This document shows, piece after piece, positions 34,531-47,202 of a DNA stretch of 64,000 bases. The translations under genes and the position numbers were made by a program. The stretch lies in contig NQMI01000061.1 of assembly GCA_002270565.1 (NCBI GenBank), forward strand, positions 186,001 to 250,000, in the 5' to 3' direction. How positions within the stretch are numbered: position 1 is the stretch's first letter; each line of letters starts with the position of its first letter. A model generated the notes under the pieces. That model was given only the letters and a program-made list of their open reading frames with translations. It was not told the origin of the DNA and did not search any database. Source of the DNA: Stenocarpella maydis (taxonomy: Eukaryota; Ascomycota; Sordariomycetes; Diaporthales; Diaporthaceae).

Positions 34531-35567
34531 ATAAAGGAACTATAAGGGGAAATGCGGGGACTCATCAGCGGAAGTTGATGACTGCTTAGGGTTCTCCAGG
34601 AGACTTACGCTTGCTATTGTTTTTCGGCATCTTACACAGCTATGCTATAATGTTCTCCAAAGTGATGACACTTGGCATCTTCAGGGGAGCGATTTACTAT
34701 TATATTGATTGCTTTCACGGGACTATTCTTTTGACCGTGGTTTTCAGTTCGGGGATCCTCGGCATTTGCCATGGTCTGATTTCGCTTCTGGTTCGCCGCG
34801 ACGGGCGGGTCCGCAGAAGCCAAAACTAGAGCACACCACCACCCATATAATAGCAAGCTAGCCTTCATGTGTGTATCAGATCCCATGTGTTTCCGACAGA
34901 CTAAACCAAATTGCGCAGTTGTAACCGAAGAGGTGAATCTCGATTTTGTGCAGCAAGTCTACCCTAGGGTAGTTTCCTGTTACCCAGTAGTGCCAGCAAT
35001 CTGACTCACGTCGCTTTGATACCCTTACCAGTCGTTTCCGGTGGTACCACGCTCGTACGTTATCCTTCGGTAACAAATTGAAACTCCCATTAAGGGTGGT
35101 TTCCTTTTGTCCGAAAGAGGTAGCAGATCTGGGACAAGGAAAGTCGCCGAATGTGTGCAGAAGGTAGACGGTAACTTGTATTGCGTAAGCTTGCGAGTTT
35201 GGTACAACCGCTGAAAGCAACCTTCCTAGTAGTGCGGCAATGGGACCTTTTCATATACTGTATTCCACAAAGTATCAGGAATATTTTGAAATTAATCAAA
35301 GACGTGAAGATATTTTCCAAGGGAAGGTCCTGCCAGGGTTTGACAGACGGGAAGTATCGGGCGCTGAATGAAAAGTCTTACGTCTGAGGCGTCGTCAGGA
35401 TCTGCCGTCCATAGGTTTGGTTTATTGTGAAATTATATCGTCCTGTATCGTCATGCAGTATCATATACTATGTTTCAGGCTGCAACTGAGTTGTTATGTG
35501 AACACATAAAACCATGCGAAGGACGCAAACGGCCCGCCTGACTTCCTGCAGTAGAAACTAGTTGTTG
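34531..35567. other. Intergenic stretch without a recognised gene
   Basis: Short open frames on both strands (for example plus 34611-34829, rich in hydrophobic residues) lack family features. No RNA gene was seen. Confidence 0.35.
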
Positions 35568-35703
35568 GTTTCATTCTTTAATCTGGTTACATGAAATACC
35601 CGTTTTCCTTTCAAAATGAATAAATTCAAAAAGGAGTTTCAGTCGTTCTGTTCATACAGTCAGTCATAAATGCCCAAAGACTCAGCGAGAGAACCTAGCT
35701 ACC
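35568..35703 (+). repeat. Dispersed 240-bp repeat, copy 4 (5' half)
   Basis: Contains GGTTTCATTCTTTAATCTGG, AAAAAGGAGTTTCAGTCG, TTCATACAGTC and CCCAAAGACTCAGCG. It stops at the 3' end of the tubby-like gene. Confidence 0.55.
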
Positions 35704-36399
35704 TCAGTTCACTTTCTCGAAAGCTGACGTGCGGGTCATTAAAGCAGCGCAAGTGACAATCCCCACCACCTCGTCAATCTCGGTATTAAGCACAAGAATA
35801 ACCTTCTTCTCAAATCCATGATCAGCCTCGAATTCACCAATGTGGACTAGGCTCTGGACTGGGTAGCCTCCAGGCGAGACGCGATACAGACTGCCGCCAT
35901 AGATGCCGTGGTGTAAATCCCAAATATAGTCTCTTGAGTCCTTCAAGAAGCTCAGATGTCGGCAATCAGTGCTCATGGGCTTCATCTGCAGGATGTGTGT
36001 CGAGTGTGCTGATCCGTTGGGAAACACGATACTCCAAGTGCCGCAGATTGGGCATATAGTTTCCGCTAGCATTTCATCAGTGTGAGAATTGTAGCACTGC
36101 AGGTCATGTGACGAGAACCAGGAGCGCTTCTTGAGGGTATAGACGCAGCTGGGAATTGCGCTGTTCCCGCTGTTCCCGATTTTCTTCCTACCGGCCTCCT
36201 CAATGTGAGATCGGAAAGCTTCTGTCATGGTGCCATCATCATTGTAGGCCTCCACCCCAGAGGCCTCCGTGGTCAGGTCAAGGATATTGATAGTCTTCGA
36301 GAATCCGCTCACAGCATGCAAGTAGTAAACCTTGTTGGGTATGCTGCTTCTTGATATGGATCTGGAGTCGTCTCGGACGATCGGTATTGCTGATTGCAT
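35704..36399 (-). CDS. Tubby C-terminal/LURP-one-like domain protein
   Basis: A single-exon minus-strand frame of 231 codons starting at ATG 36399. The residues follow the order of fungal tubby-like/LOR proteins: an N-terminal strand region (KVYYLHAVSGFSKTINILDL), KKRSWFSSHDLQCYNSH, a strand with TWSIVFPNGSAHSTHILQMK, FLKDSRDYIWDLHHG near residues 150-165, GYPVQSLVHIGEFE, and a C-terminal hydrophobic helix VVGIVTCAALMTRTSAF that could touch membrane. In other members of the fold such a helix is often lipid-linked. The function is unknown. The stop codon lies directly against a copy of the 240-bp repeat. A TATA-like run is at 36520-36527. Confidence 0.65.
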   Translation of the reverse strand: MQSAIPIVRDDSRSISRSSIPNKVYYLHAVSGFSKTINILDLTTEASGVEAYNDDGTMTEAFRSHIEEAGRKKIGNSGNSAIPSCVYTLKKRSWFSSHDLQCYNSHTDEMLAETICPICGTWSIVFPNGSAHSTHILQMKPMSTDCRHLSFLKDSRDYIWDLHHGIYGGSLYRVSPGGYPVQSLVHIGEFEADHGFEKKVILVLNTEIDEVVGIVTCAALMTRTSAFEKVN

Positions 36400-36519
36400 G
36401 GAAAATAGTGTGAGTTCGAGTTGATTTGAACAACCTTTGGAATTAGGTTAAAAACTTTGGTTGAGATTTTATGGGCACAAATAAATTGAAATGGACAGTT
36501 TCTGCGGGGCCTGGTGGCA

Positions 36520-36527
36520 TATATATA
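36520..36527 (-). promoter_or_regulatory. TATA-like element upstream of the tubby-like gene
   Basis: TATATATA on the minus strand about 120 bp upstream of the ATG at 36399. Confidence 0.45.
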
Positions 36528-36530
36528 CCA

Positions 36531-37734
36531 ACGCCATCCACTAAAGCCATCCGGACAGCCAGGTGTGTGTTACTTAGCAAGGACAGGGATCTGTCAATGG
36601 CTCGCCATTGTTCACTTCTACTCTCACGTTGTCGCCGCTCTGTGGGGTGAGGTGGAGACCTTGGTCAAAGACGGGACTGCGCTACCTCTCGGCATTAGAA
36701 ATGGCGCGAAAATCACCTTCGAAAGGTGTAGAAACTGGCGCAGCGCTGGGACAAAGCAGTAACCAGCCAGCATGATGGATTCTGCGAAATTGGGGAAGCA
36801 CCAATTGTATTCGAGAAACCATTTCATCTCGTGTTACTGCTGATGGCACGATTACTCGCCAGAAATAAAGAAGAGGGGGAGGAGACCAGTTGGCTGGTAC
36901 GAGGAAAGCCCAGCGTCAGGGAAAACTATTCCCAAGCCCCGGGCAGCAAGATTATATCTGATCTAGCATGAGGGACCTACTTGGGAGATCCTACAGCGAA
37001 TCCCATACGGTAGAAGGAGTGCGAAAATGAGAAGCATTCCATCAAAATTTGTCGTAACTCTGCAGTTGTGATGTCATGACCTCACGAGGCTTGACAAAAT
37101 TGCTGAAATGCGTTGATGGAGTTGCAAGGTCATCATATTGGAAGTCAAATACAAAGTTTGATGTGAATAATCATCCGAATGGGGTGCAGAACACTCCAGT
37201 AGTGAAGTAAGAGAAACGCAATTCATATAGTAAACATTCACGAGAAATTTGAAATATTGGACGGGAGATGTGCTCGTGGTACTACCTACTTACACGATTA
37301 GTTAGTTAGCTCCTCCCCTGAAACACCCGTGGGACGCCAGGAGAATGCAAGTAGCCTGTTCGTGGATTCTCGCGGATCGACCGCAGTGGTTGACAATATC
37401 CTAGTCACTGAATCCCACACTACACCCTCTATATTTGTCCCGTGATCGCTTATGGAAGATCTTCACAGAGATTGCGTGGTCTTCGTTCCTCCACCCATCC
37501 AGTATGCCTGATTGGGAGGACGCGCCTGATCAACCTCGTCAGGATCCGATCTTTCCGAACCGCCAAGACCTAGGGACTCACTAATTCAGTGTCAGTGGGT
37601 TTCATGGCCAGGTCTGGCCAGTGCGCCACTGGCATTCTGGCGAGTTCCTGCTAACACAACAAAGAAGTGCCCGGGGTACCATTTTCTTGACAATATCATG
37701 CGATCCGTTGAGGCATGGCAGATTACGGAGGGCT
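36531..37734. other. Intergenic stretch without a recognised gene
   Basis: No family features on either strand; short frames only. Confidence 0.35.
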
Positions 37735-37946
37735 TTGACTACCCAACCCCCTTCAGCAGTCAACGTCCGCCTACCCAGCTCGACCCTGTTCGCCCACTCA
37801 GTACAAGCATTAAGCGTGCAGCTTATTAGGAATTCTTGTACCTCTTAAAGAGGAAAAGAGCTACCCTGCTACCCTAACCCTTTAAATGTAGGCGGTCCTG
37901 GAAAGCTGGTAGGCGGACGTTGACTGCCCTTTAGTAGGGTAGTCAA
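37735..37946. mobile_element. Small TIR element (MITE-like), 212 bp
   Basis: The ends are inverted copies: TTGACTACCC at 37735 with GCAGTCAACGTCCGCCTACC at 37756 on the left, and their complements at 37937-37946 and 37908-37927 on the right. The spacers between the two blocks differ. No coding capacity. A target duplication is not evident. Just beyond, 37993-38013 is another palindrome (AGGGTATA, loop, TATACCCT). Confidence 0.65.
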
Positions 37947-38448
37947 TAGGGGGTGCTAGGGTCTTACCCTGGTAGCAGCGCCTAGGTAGAGGAGGGTATA
38001 AGGGTTATACCCTAACCTGTTGCCCTGCCAGCATGGAGCCCATGCTCCTTGGCATCATCTTTTTGGGCTGCACCTCCGTACTCATATTTTCAGAGATTCG
38101 TATACCCGCTTATGAAGGAGACCAAAAAGCGGCTAGCTAGCATATATGGTTGAATGAGAAAGATCAAGTTCATATGCCGAGAACCGGGACTACAATTCAG
38201 TTGATGTTGTGTTCTAGCGCATAACAGTCCGATACACCGATCAGGTGGCGCCAGTCATCTCGCTCTGTCACTGGAACCAGTATCAATTCACGGAACGTCT
38301 AATCCACTCGATGCAACAACAGCTAGGCGGGCTGGCATTAACCAATGCACGCTTAGGCAAGGTTGCAAAGTCGAAAAGTCTAAAGCCCTTCCCCACCCCG
38401 TCTTACATGCGTCTTGAGCATGACAACGACCTTCTGCGATAAAAGAAG
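37947..38448. other. Flank between the MITE and the copia element
   Basis: Includes the small palindrome at 37993-38013. No gene was recognised. Confidence 0.35.
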
Positions 38449-38453
38449 TCATC

Positions 38454-38668
38454 TGTGGCAATAGTAGTGTGCAACAGCACACTGGTGGGCTATCGCTACA
38501 GCCACCATACTGTAGCCAGAGGGCGTAGTTGCTTACTAAGCAACTACCACCCACTATATAGACCCGAGATAGCTGGCGGGCTACGCCCACTGCACCCACT
38601 ACTCAAAAGACAGAGAGAAATACAAGAACAACACCCCACTCATATTACAATACGTAACCCATCCAACA
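38454..38668 (+). repeat. 5' LTR of the copia element
   Basis: 215 bp, TG...CA. It contains several hairpins, for example GTGTGC/GCACAC near 38469 and GTAGTTGCTT/AAGCAACTAC near 38527. Confidence 0.88.
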
Positions 38669-38702
38669 CTAATCTGTGGTTGCAAGGGCAACCACAGATT
38701 AG
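38669..38702 (+). other. Perfect 15-bp hairpin at the primer-binding position
   Basis: CTAATCTGTGGTTGC, loop AAGG, GCAACCACAGATTAG, starting at the first base after the 5' LTR. No conventional tRNA-complementary primer site was recognised beside it. Confidence 0.7.
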
Positions 38703-41700
38703 CAAGGATTAAAGAGACAGATCATTACTACTTTAATAGTGGCTATACTAACGGTACTAATGGCATCACTCCTTAAAGACACTCCGATAGTCTTTAGCAA
38801 TATCATCACTACCAATCATAAGAAGAAGAGGGCTTTATATACATAACGCTATACTCCACCTTTATCCTATACGCGTTTATCACGCCCTAAGTATTATCGG
38901 AAAGCAACTGCAAAATACGTGAGGCTATATAACGTTACCAACCTATAGCTACTCTTAAAGACAACGCTAGAGATATCACCACTTTAGCACCCATCAGCAA
39001 CTACCCCGGCAATCCCCTCAGCAATCAGCTACACCAGCCAAGGTTAACCTTACTAGCCGGCACATCTTTACTACTCCTGCTAACAGCTTACCCCTATACA
39101 CTCACTACCCCTTATTACCATCTTTTTTACCCCTACTTTGCCCTAGTACACCCCTGTTCTTTGCTATAATACTATATATCAACCATATAATCCATATATC
39201 ACAATAATAAACCCCTATAATAAAGATAACATCCCTACGCTATTAGCATTAATAGCCATACTAACAGTTACTACTAGTCTTAACCCTATCAATTTATTAG
39301 ATATAATTAAGGATATATTACTTAAGGAGGCTACTGCTAAGATAAGCCTTAACCCCAGTCTATAAGGAGTAGACCTGAATCCAGATGCTCTAAGTAACCC
39401 AAGACTATACGCAATCTATCTTAATACCTATATATAAGCATGCTATTAAGCATATATAAGGTATACTAGCTAGGAAGTCTATATTAACTTTAAGAATAAC
39501 TTTAGGGATTGAAAAGAGTAAACATTTAGAGTAATTTATTATGATATCTTTACTGCCCTTAAGAAGATATTATAAAGTAAGGGAATATACCTATAGGTTA
39601 ATAATAATATAAAGGCCTTTATAGAACTATTAGAGATAGATTCCTTATTAAAAGCCTTAGCATTCATATAATACTAGTACTAATAGATGATATAGTTAAA
39701 GAGATATTTTAATTATATCCCCTTTGATAATAGTCCATCATTTAAGGAATGCCAACTAGCATCAAGCAGTAACAGAGGGATAGGCCCAAGTACCTATAGA
39801 CCTATATTACAACCCACTGCCCTAGCTATACCCAGATCTCAGTCCCTATCCCGTCAGCTATAGGGCATATATAACTATAAGACTTCTGATGGCTATAAAT
39901 CACTACTTAAGTGGGAGGAATTCCAAGCTGCTTATGAGAAGTATGCTATAATCCCTCTGTAATAGCTATATACTACACTACTAGAGAAGGGCATATCTGC
40001 TAATATAGCTAAATACTACTTAGATAATAAGACATTTACTAGAGTAATGAATGAAGTACTTAATGATAAAATCCATCTCTTTTATAATATCTATAAAAAC
40101 AACCACCTATACCCAACTTACTTCCAGGCAGTATTACCTATAATATTAAAGGGTAAAGCCAAGGATTTTTATATATAGTTAATTATAAATAAGGATACCT
40201 TTACTATAGTATATGCTAAACTTAAGCAATGATTTAATATAGATGGCAGATAATGAGTGTATTTAATAATATGGAATACTATTACTTTTGCGTTAATATA
40301 GTAAAGGTAAAACTTTATTAGAAATAGTGGAAATCTTGATTAAAAATATAAAGTAATATGCCTAAATATTTAGCTATAAAGAAGCACTTGGAGATAAACT
40401 ACTACGTAATAACCTTATCCGTGCTATATATAGTATACCTGAGTTCTACTTTGTTGAGCTGATGCCCTAGTGACTGCTAATGAAGTGTGTAATATGCTCT
40501 ATTGTTGCGCTACATTATTAGGGCCTTAATGCCCCTCCTAATTATATACTATAGGGCAAGGTAATGATGATGGATAGGATAGTAATTATGATAAGGATGA
40601 AGAATAAGGTGATGAGCAGTACTTTAATAGTGATTAGTTCTATCTTAACCGCTAGTATAATAATAACTGACGGCATGGAGGTAACTACCTAAGGAACTAT
40701 ATGCGTGGGTAATATCCCTTCGGATAAGGTAATTACTATTCCTGAGGCAACTTCCGGCCGCTCTTTAGAGGATATAACTGCCCTTATGGAAGGAATAATG
40801 GAAATGGTCCCCTATATAAGAAGAAATGCTTTATTTGCTAGAAGGAAGGATGCTGGTTATTAAATTACTCTTTTGAAGAGCGCTAGAAGGCTAAAGGCAT
40901 GTATATAAATATATATAGCGCTATGGACTAACCCCCTTTACATAATGAATTTTATGTGTTTCTTATTAATTATAAGGGCATTAACTATGAGGGTAATAAT
41001 TAAGAGAGTACTAGTATGTTTGTTAGTAATATTAAAGCCTGAGAAAACTATATGTGGCTGGTAGATTAAGCTTTCCTCTATACCTTTAGTATTAATAATA
41101 ATGAGAAGGACTAGGATGGCCCTAGCTCTATAACTGATAAGAATAATGTTGGCAATGGTGATAATAAAGTTGATGAGGAAGCTAGCGATATTAAGGAAGT
41201 CTTTATGATAGATAACTACTCGCGCTAGCACTTCTAGGGGATTCTTCTGGATATTGGCGTAGCTAACTATTCTATTGCCGGGTACAACTAATATACTGCT
41301 CTGCAGCAACTGTTACCTATTGCTCTTGATAAGTCTCGCGCAGGTGAAGCATTAGTTTGCTTTAGACTAGGAAAACTACTATAGTTAATAGGAGCAACTA
41401 TAGTTAATATAGCAGCTGGCAACTTGATGTTCTATATAATGAAGATAGCAACCCCGTTTCTCTTATATATGCAAGATATAAATATATACTTACTCTTTAT
41501 ATGAAATATGATTAATAAAGTTATATAATATAAGCTAAATTAGCAGCATAAGAAGATGTTTCTTGTTAATTGGAAGTAGGGATACCTATGGTTCTTTATG
41601 AATATTAATAAGAATAATAATACCCCCATTCTCTTCCTTATAGAAGTTGAACTATAGCGGCTATATAGATGATTCAGGCACCTATCTGTTAATTATCTTT

Positions 41701-44700
41701 TTTAGCTATTAATAAGTGCGGGTTATAATGTTGATTCCTTAGTATTAGAGGCTATTACTAAGTTCTATTACTACTGCTAAATGCACTCTCCTATGCCCTA
41801 AAGATTTAAGTTCAACCTTTATAATGATGTTAACTTTAACTATAAGGTTATTATAAATATAATATACTTGGTAGGCCCTCTTGTATTATATATTATTAAC
41901 TTGGCTACTTCCTTTTAAGCTAGATAATTCTTACTTTCTCTTTCTACTAAAGATATATAGGAAGCCCTATAAAGTTACTAAATTGATATATATATGGGTC
42001 CCCTAGACTGCCTTATATTTAATATAGGAACTAACTTTACTTCTAGTAAGTTTAAGAGTATAGCATATATTTTATAAATTATATATAAATAAATACCTAT
42101 AGAAGTATATTAGTTAATTAATAAAGTAGAGCCATATTATGCTCCTTTATATGGGACTTTTAATATCTTATATGCTAATTTATTAATCACATTTACTAAA
42201 GAAGCCATACTATAGATAAGCTTTGCAGCAGTTAATAATATGGTTGGCCTAGATGGCCTTATGCTAACTCTCCTAGTGTTTGGAGCATACCTATATGTCA
42301 TGGAAGACTCTGCCCCTATGCTATCTACTTTAAGGAGAGCTGAGGCGGTATAGAAGGCAATAAAGAAGATTAGGAGAATTAATGCAGTATATTAAATCAA
42401 TAAAGCATTATGCATAAGGAACAGCCTAGATATATTGGGAATCTTAAGCCTTTTACTCTAGAGTAAAGTATATATATAATAAGAAAAGACTGGGTGGTAA
42501 GGCCCATATAAACTGCTCTCTATTAATAACTATAATATGATAATTAACCTACTAAATGGATCAGTTGTTTTCTGGTTAACCCTTATATAGCTAAACTACT
42601 GGGATAAGGAAGGACCTATTGATCTGCTGAATTCTGATAACATCCCTAAGGAGCTAGTATGCTTTGAGCCAGACCCTATATTGGCTATCCCTGACCTGGT
42701 AGTCCCTTAATGATGAGGACGGCTATAGGAAACTAAGAGCAAGCAGAAGGCAGTTATTACTATAGATAATGATAATAATAACCCTACTGCTAATAATGAT
42801 AATAATAAGATGGAAGATGAGATCGTTGCTTATGCATTTCTTACCTAATGTAAGATTAAGAACTATAAACTTCCTCTAAAACTCCGCTAGAATAGCATTA
42901 TTACTACCCTGGGTGACCCCTTTAAGGAGTTAGATAATAGAGAAGTATTTAAGCTGATCGGCTAAGGAGTATTTTAGTTTGAGTAGTTTGATGAGAGGAA
43001 ATATAAAGGAATATAGATCTTTAAGTCTTATATTATTAAGGAGATTAAGGGTAAAACTAAGAAATTATATAAGAAGTCCCGCCTAGTTATAGCTAGCTTT
43101 AGGGATCTTATAAAGCATAAGATTCTTATATAATTACTAATAGTATAATGTATAAGTCATTAACTCCTTCTTACCCTTATGCCTTCTTTAATAACTAAAA
43201 GACTATATCTTGAACTCTGTAATATTACCTAGGCCTATCTATAGTTAAAGTTTATACTTAAGAGGCCTATCTTATACTACCTTCCTTCTAAAATAAGGGG
43301 TAAATACCTAGCTAGTATAATCATAAGGGTAATTAAGCCTCTATATAGCATTACTAAAGCTAGCGTGTACTAGTGAGCTATATACTATAAACACTATATC
43401 AAGAAGCTAGGGATAATTATATCTGCATATAACCCATGCCTCTTAATAGCTAACTATAGTAGTAAGGATAGCAAGGGTATCTTTAGTATTACTGCTATAC
43501 AGACTAATAATACCCTTACCTCTATACCCTAGCTTTCTTAGAACTTAAGGAGTAAAAGATTAAGAAGGAGGAGATCTGCTGCAAGCTAAAGGACAGATTA
43601 ACCCCTAAGAGATTACTAGACTTTAACGGTATAAAGATCACAATATTATATGATGGCATTATATATCTTAGATAGAAGGGCTAAGGGGTAAAGATATAGC
43701 TAGTTAACTATATAGGTATAGATTACATTTAATAGTATATAAAATAATATATATAAGAAGCATATTTAGCTTCTATTTGCTATCTATAAGTAGCATTTAA
43801 CCTCTCTATTATAATATAAATTTAAGACCCTAAAGAAGAGGACTATACTAAGTTGAATAGGCGGCTAAAGTAGCAAGCAGACCACCTTAATTGTAGCCTT
43901 AACTACATTCCTCTGGACCTTGCAGCAGCTAAGTTGATAATCTTTATAAATAGGTCTTTTGCTAATAATAAGGACCTTAGTTCCTAAATTAGCTATGTAA
44001 TTACCCTAGTGAATGAAAAGCAAACTAAGTAACTATCTATATAGAAGATTACTAGAAATATCCTTTATTGGTTGTTAATAAAGTGTAAGAGGGTTATATA
44101 TAGTATACTTACTTTTAAGATTGATAGTATAGTTAATAGCTTTAATATAGGGATTGTAATATTAGCTACTTTATACTAGGTTATTAAATGCTTAAGTCTA
44201 CTAGAGATCCCTCTTATTATCTATATAGACTTATACTTATTATATAAGTGTCTGGTTAAGCTAGGGATAATAAAAGAGAAACGCCTGATGATTAATATAA
44301 TGACATTAAGGTAGTTATATGAGAAGTATGAGATCTATAAGATCTGGTGAATTACTAGGGACTGTAATCTAGTAGATACCTGTATGAAGAATATACTAAA
44401 TAAGGCGCTAGAATGCCTTATTCATAATAATACCCTTATCATTAAGATAGAAGGATATGTGAATTATAGCTAGTTAATAATAACTCCTTCCTCTACTTAA
44501 ATACTATATAAGGAATTATAATAATTACTGTAAGAATAGCTATATACTAACTTACTTAGTAAACGCATACTTAATGGTAATTAACTAACTAATGTAACTT
44601 AGTTAGCAATATACTAATGTAATACTAATGCTGCCCTATATAAAGGAAGAATTACTACTTCCTAGCACCCTAAGCCTCAGATGAAAGTTAATAAGTACCT

Positions 44701-45816
44701 TGAGATATAAAAAGGGATTATATAGTACTAATAGCTAGCAAAACTTTAGATCCCTATTAATTAGTTACCTATATCTTACCCTAAGGAGCTGTGTAATTGG
44801 CCAGTATATAGTTCAAATCCATCCTAAGGGCAAGACCTTGTAGCTAAGATTTTTATAGTGGTGCCTATACACTAAGGGTTTAGGTGATGAGGGTTACTAC
44901 TATCCCATGGGTACTTAAGTTGCTAGCTGTATATATTAAGTATCCCTGGTTAAGATTTCACGGTCTTAACTCCTGCTTAATGTATGTTTTATATACTTAC
45001 TAAGAGCAGCATTGGATATTATACGCTTTACTATGTATTTTGTTAATAAGTTAGCTCTAATATACTATTTATTACCGTCTGCTATAATCTCTACCTAACC
45101 TAATTACTACCTCATTCATACCTACTAACTCTTGCTATTGGCCTCTGATGGAGAGGGCTTTATTGAGTGTTCTTCCCTTAAATGGCCTCGGGTGAAGAGG
45201 GCTTTTATAGATTGAGTTGTTATTAAAACTTGTTATTAATATCTGCCGTTGGACTGGCAGCTAATCTGGACTATACCTAATTTAGCTAATTGTTAATACT
45301 TAGTAGAGAGAGAGAAGGGGTTCAGAAGGCCGGATAGTTGTTATTCTAGTTCTAGGGAGTCAGGGTAATTGTTATTCCAGTTCCAGGTAAATCCTTATTT
45401 AACCTGTAGCCTATAGGTGAAGGAAGCATAAGTTCTTATTGCGTATTTCTTTGAAACCCTTAAATACTAAAGATAATAAATAGGTAGTATATGTTGATGG
45501 AAGCGGATATTTTATATAGGGAAAGTACTGTATTGTGCCGGACTGTACAATTACGGGCTCCTAGCTTTTAGACGAAGTAGGGACCGCTATGACATGCTAG
45601 GCCTCTTCGGGTGCCTGTATTTGATGGGCACTTGGCATAACGGTATATGTGATGAGCTTAGCAAAGGGGCTGCTACAACCAAAAGCAACGGCAATATAGG
45701 GATTCTGGTGATGAATATGGCAATTCTTTTGTTTTTATTACAATAGTGAGAGCGTGGGTTTAACCCTATGCCTGGGATTTTTTTTTACTATGATTTTTAA
45801 AAGAAAAGACTACCAG

Positions 45817-46029
45817 TGTGGCAATAGTAGTATGCAATAGCACACTGGTGGGCTATCGCTACAGCCACCATACTGTAGCCAGAGGGCGTAGTTGCTTACT
45901 AAGCAACTACCACCCACTATATAGACCCGAGATAGCTGGTGGGCTACGCCCACTACACCCACTACTGCAGACAGAGAGAAATATAACAACAACACCCCAC
46001 TCGTATTGCAATACGTGACCCATCCAACA
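45817..46029 (+). repeat. 3' LTR of the copia element
   Basis: 213 bp, colinear with the 5' LTR. It is preceded by a purine-rich AAAAGAAAAGAC tract that may be the polypurine tract. Confidence 0.88.
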
Positions 46030-46034
46030 TCATC

Positions 46035-46437
46035 CTTTCTTCCACCCCGGGATCAGGCGGAGGGCCCAGAGCGGGGGCCCAGCGGAATCCAGCGGAATCG
46101 AGCGGAGGCTAGCAGCAGTAACGCGAGTTCATGGCAAAGCGAAAATGGCCAGAGTGTAGCTTCACATAGTCGACGGTTTGATCAGGCCACCATCACATGC
46201 TCAAAGCACCCATGATGGAGTGCTTCGATCTTGTGTATCGTGACCTTTCAACGCCACCTCGGATATAGCACCTGTTGGAATTATCTGGGCCATGTTTACA
46301 AATAAGCGCCCTCTAGGTAAAATAGTCTTTCATATTTAAAAGCTGGATATACCTAGGTTGCGGTCTCCATAACTCAGCATTAGACAATTGAGATCAACAC
46401 AACTGGCATCCCGCATTATCATCCGACACTCCATCAT
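46035..46437. other. Promoter region of the 46438 gene
   Basis: Starts with a GC-rich stretch holding repeated AGCGGAATC words. A TATTTAAAAG element near 46333 could serve as TATA box. Confidence 0.4.
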
Positions 46438-47202
46438 ATGACACAAATGTCCAGCATGGCAAAAGAGATCCCGGAGCTCCTATTTCATTCGACACTAGAA
46501 GTCATAGACGAGCACCGCCCTGGCGGCTTCAATGGCTCCCACCAACTCTTTGTTCTCGGCACGTATGGTAGCCTCGAAGCAGCAAGAAAACTTTCCTTGC
46601 ACGCGTTCGAGGATCTAGGATACAAGTCTGACGATTTCACCACCTACGAAGCGCACGCACCAGGACGTGACTGGCAGCACGGCGACGGCATACTCGTCTT
46701 TGCTAAGGCGCCTTCGGGCCAACAGTTCAAGCTGGGAATCTACACAACGTTCAACGAGGAGAAACTTGCCGTCAGCCCAGATGGCGTGTTGCTTCTTCCA
46801 ACCGGGACAGACCATCTGCACTACGTTCTCCAGACCACAGTGGACTACAACCAAGACCGGTCTGGATCTGTCCAGTCGACAGAAATCGTCGGCACCTTTT
46901 TGCTCCGCAAAACCGCCATCAACGCAGCCTTGACATGTCTCAATGAGGACAAGGACCGTTTTATCCAATACGAGGAAAAAGATATGGATTCCGAGGTGAG
47001 CCAATTCTCAGACCCGAGCTCTCAAGTTGCTTTTCTTCTTTCTAATGCGAGGCTTTTCCAGTGGCCATATGGCGAGGATGTCATTATCCACGCGGTTGGG
47101 GAAAACGGCGAGAACGTTTACGTATCGCTGAAGACACCGCCTGGAATACGGAAGAGGCACAGCCACAAAGCCCACAAGGAAATGTTCATTCCAGTAGTCT
47201 AG
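46438..47202 (+). CDS. Conserved-looking hypothetical protein
   Basis: The open frame begins MTQMSSMAKEIPELLFHSTL. The third methionine (46456) may be the true start. The frame is open throughout, but 46996-47061 has a good 66-nt intron (donor GTGAGC, acceptor TTCCAG). Removing it keeps the frame and joins KDMDSE to WPYGEDVIIHAVGENG, which reads more naturally than the low-complexity bridge. The protein would then be about 232 residues. Visible blocks are HQLFVLGTYGSLEAARKLSL, DWQHGDGILVFAKAPSGQQF and HYVLQTTVDYNQDRSGS. There is no signal peptide or membrane segment, and the C-terminus is basic. It resembles uncharacterised ascomycete proteins in style; no function can be assigned. Base composition and codon use look normal for a live gene. 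Confidence 0.65.
   Translation: MTQMSSMAKEIPELLFHSTLEVIDEHRPGGFNGSHQLFVLGTYGSLEAARKLSLHAFEDLGYKSDDFTTYEAHAPGRDWQHGDGILVFAKAPSGQQFKLGIYTTFNEEKLAVSPDGVLLLPTGTDHLHYVLQTTVDYNQDRSGSVQSTEIVGTFLLRKTAINAALTCLNEDKDRFIQYEEKDMDSEVSQFSDPSSQVAFLLSNARLFQWPYGEDVIIHAVGENGENVYVSLKTPPGIRKRHSHKAHKEMFIPVV

Larger units (their letters stand above)
38449..46034 (+). mobile_element. Complete Ty1/copia LTR retrotransposon, inactivated
   Basis: The element spans 38454-46029. The LTRs start TGTGGCAATAG and end CCATCCAACA, with 5-bp target duplication TCATC at 38449-38453 and 46030-46034. The interior runs on the plus strand in copia order: gag-like region about 39000-40700; zinc knuckle KCFIC..KEGCW near 40825; protease near 41235 (GILLDIGVANYSIAGYN); integrase from RRLHRRFGHPSVNRL-like sequence near 41650; reverse transcriptase about 43000-43750; RNase H near 43940 (IFINRSFANNKDLSSQISYV). 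Stops occur throughout, and the interior is strongly AT-rich while both LTRs are not. The two LTRs differ at about a dozen positions, mostly transitions, so the insertion is not recent. Confidence 0.88.

Noticed and set aside
34611..34829. Small hydrophobic ORF as a membrane protein
   Set aside because: It lacks a supported start context, and its sequence looks like chance hydrophobicity in AT-rich intergenic DNA.
40938..41309. Minus-strand frame inside the copia interior
   Set aside because: It arises from AT-rich mutated protease-region sequence; the plus strand carries the recognisable domains.
44775..44835. tRNA-like words (TAATTGGCCAG followed by GTTCAAATCC) inside the copia element
   Set aside because: The A-box-like and B-box-like words are too close for a tRNA, and no acceptor stem could be paired.
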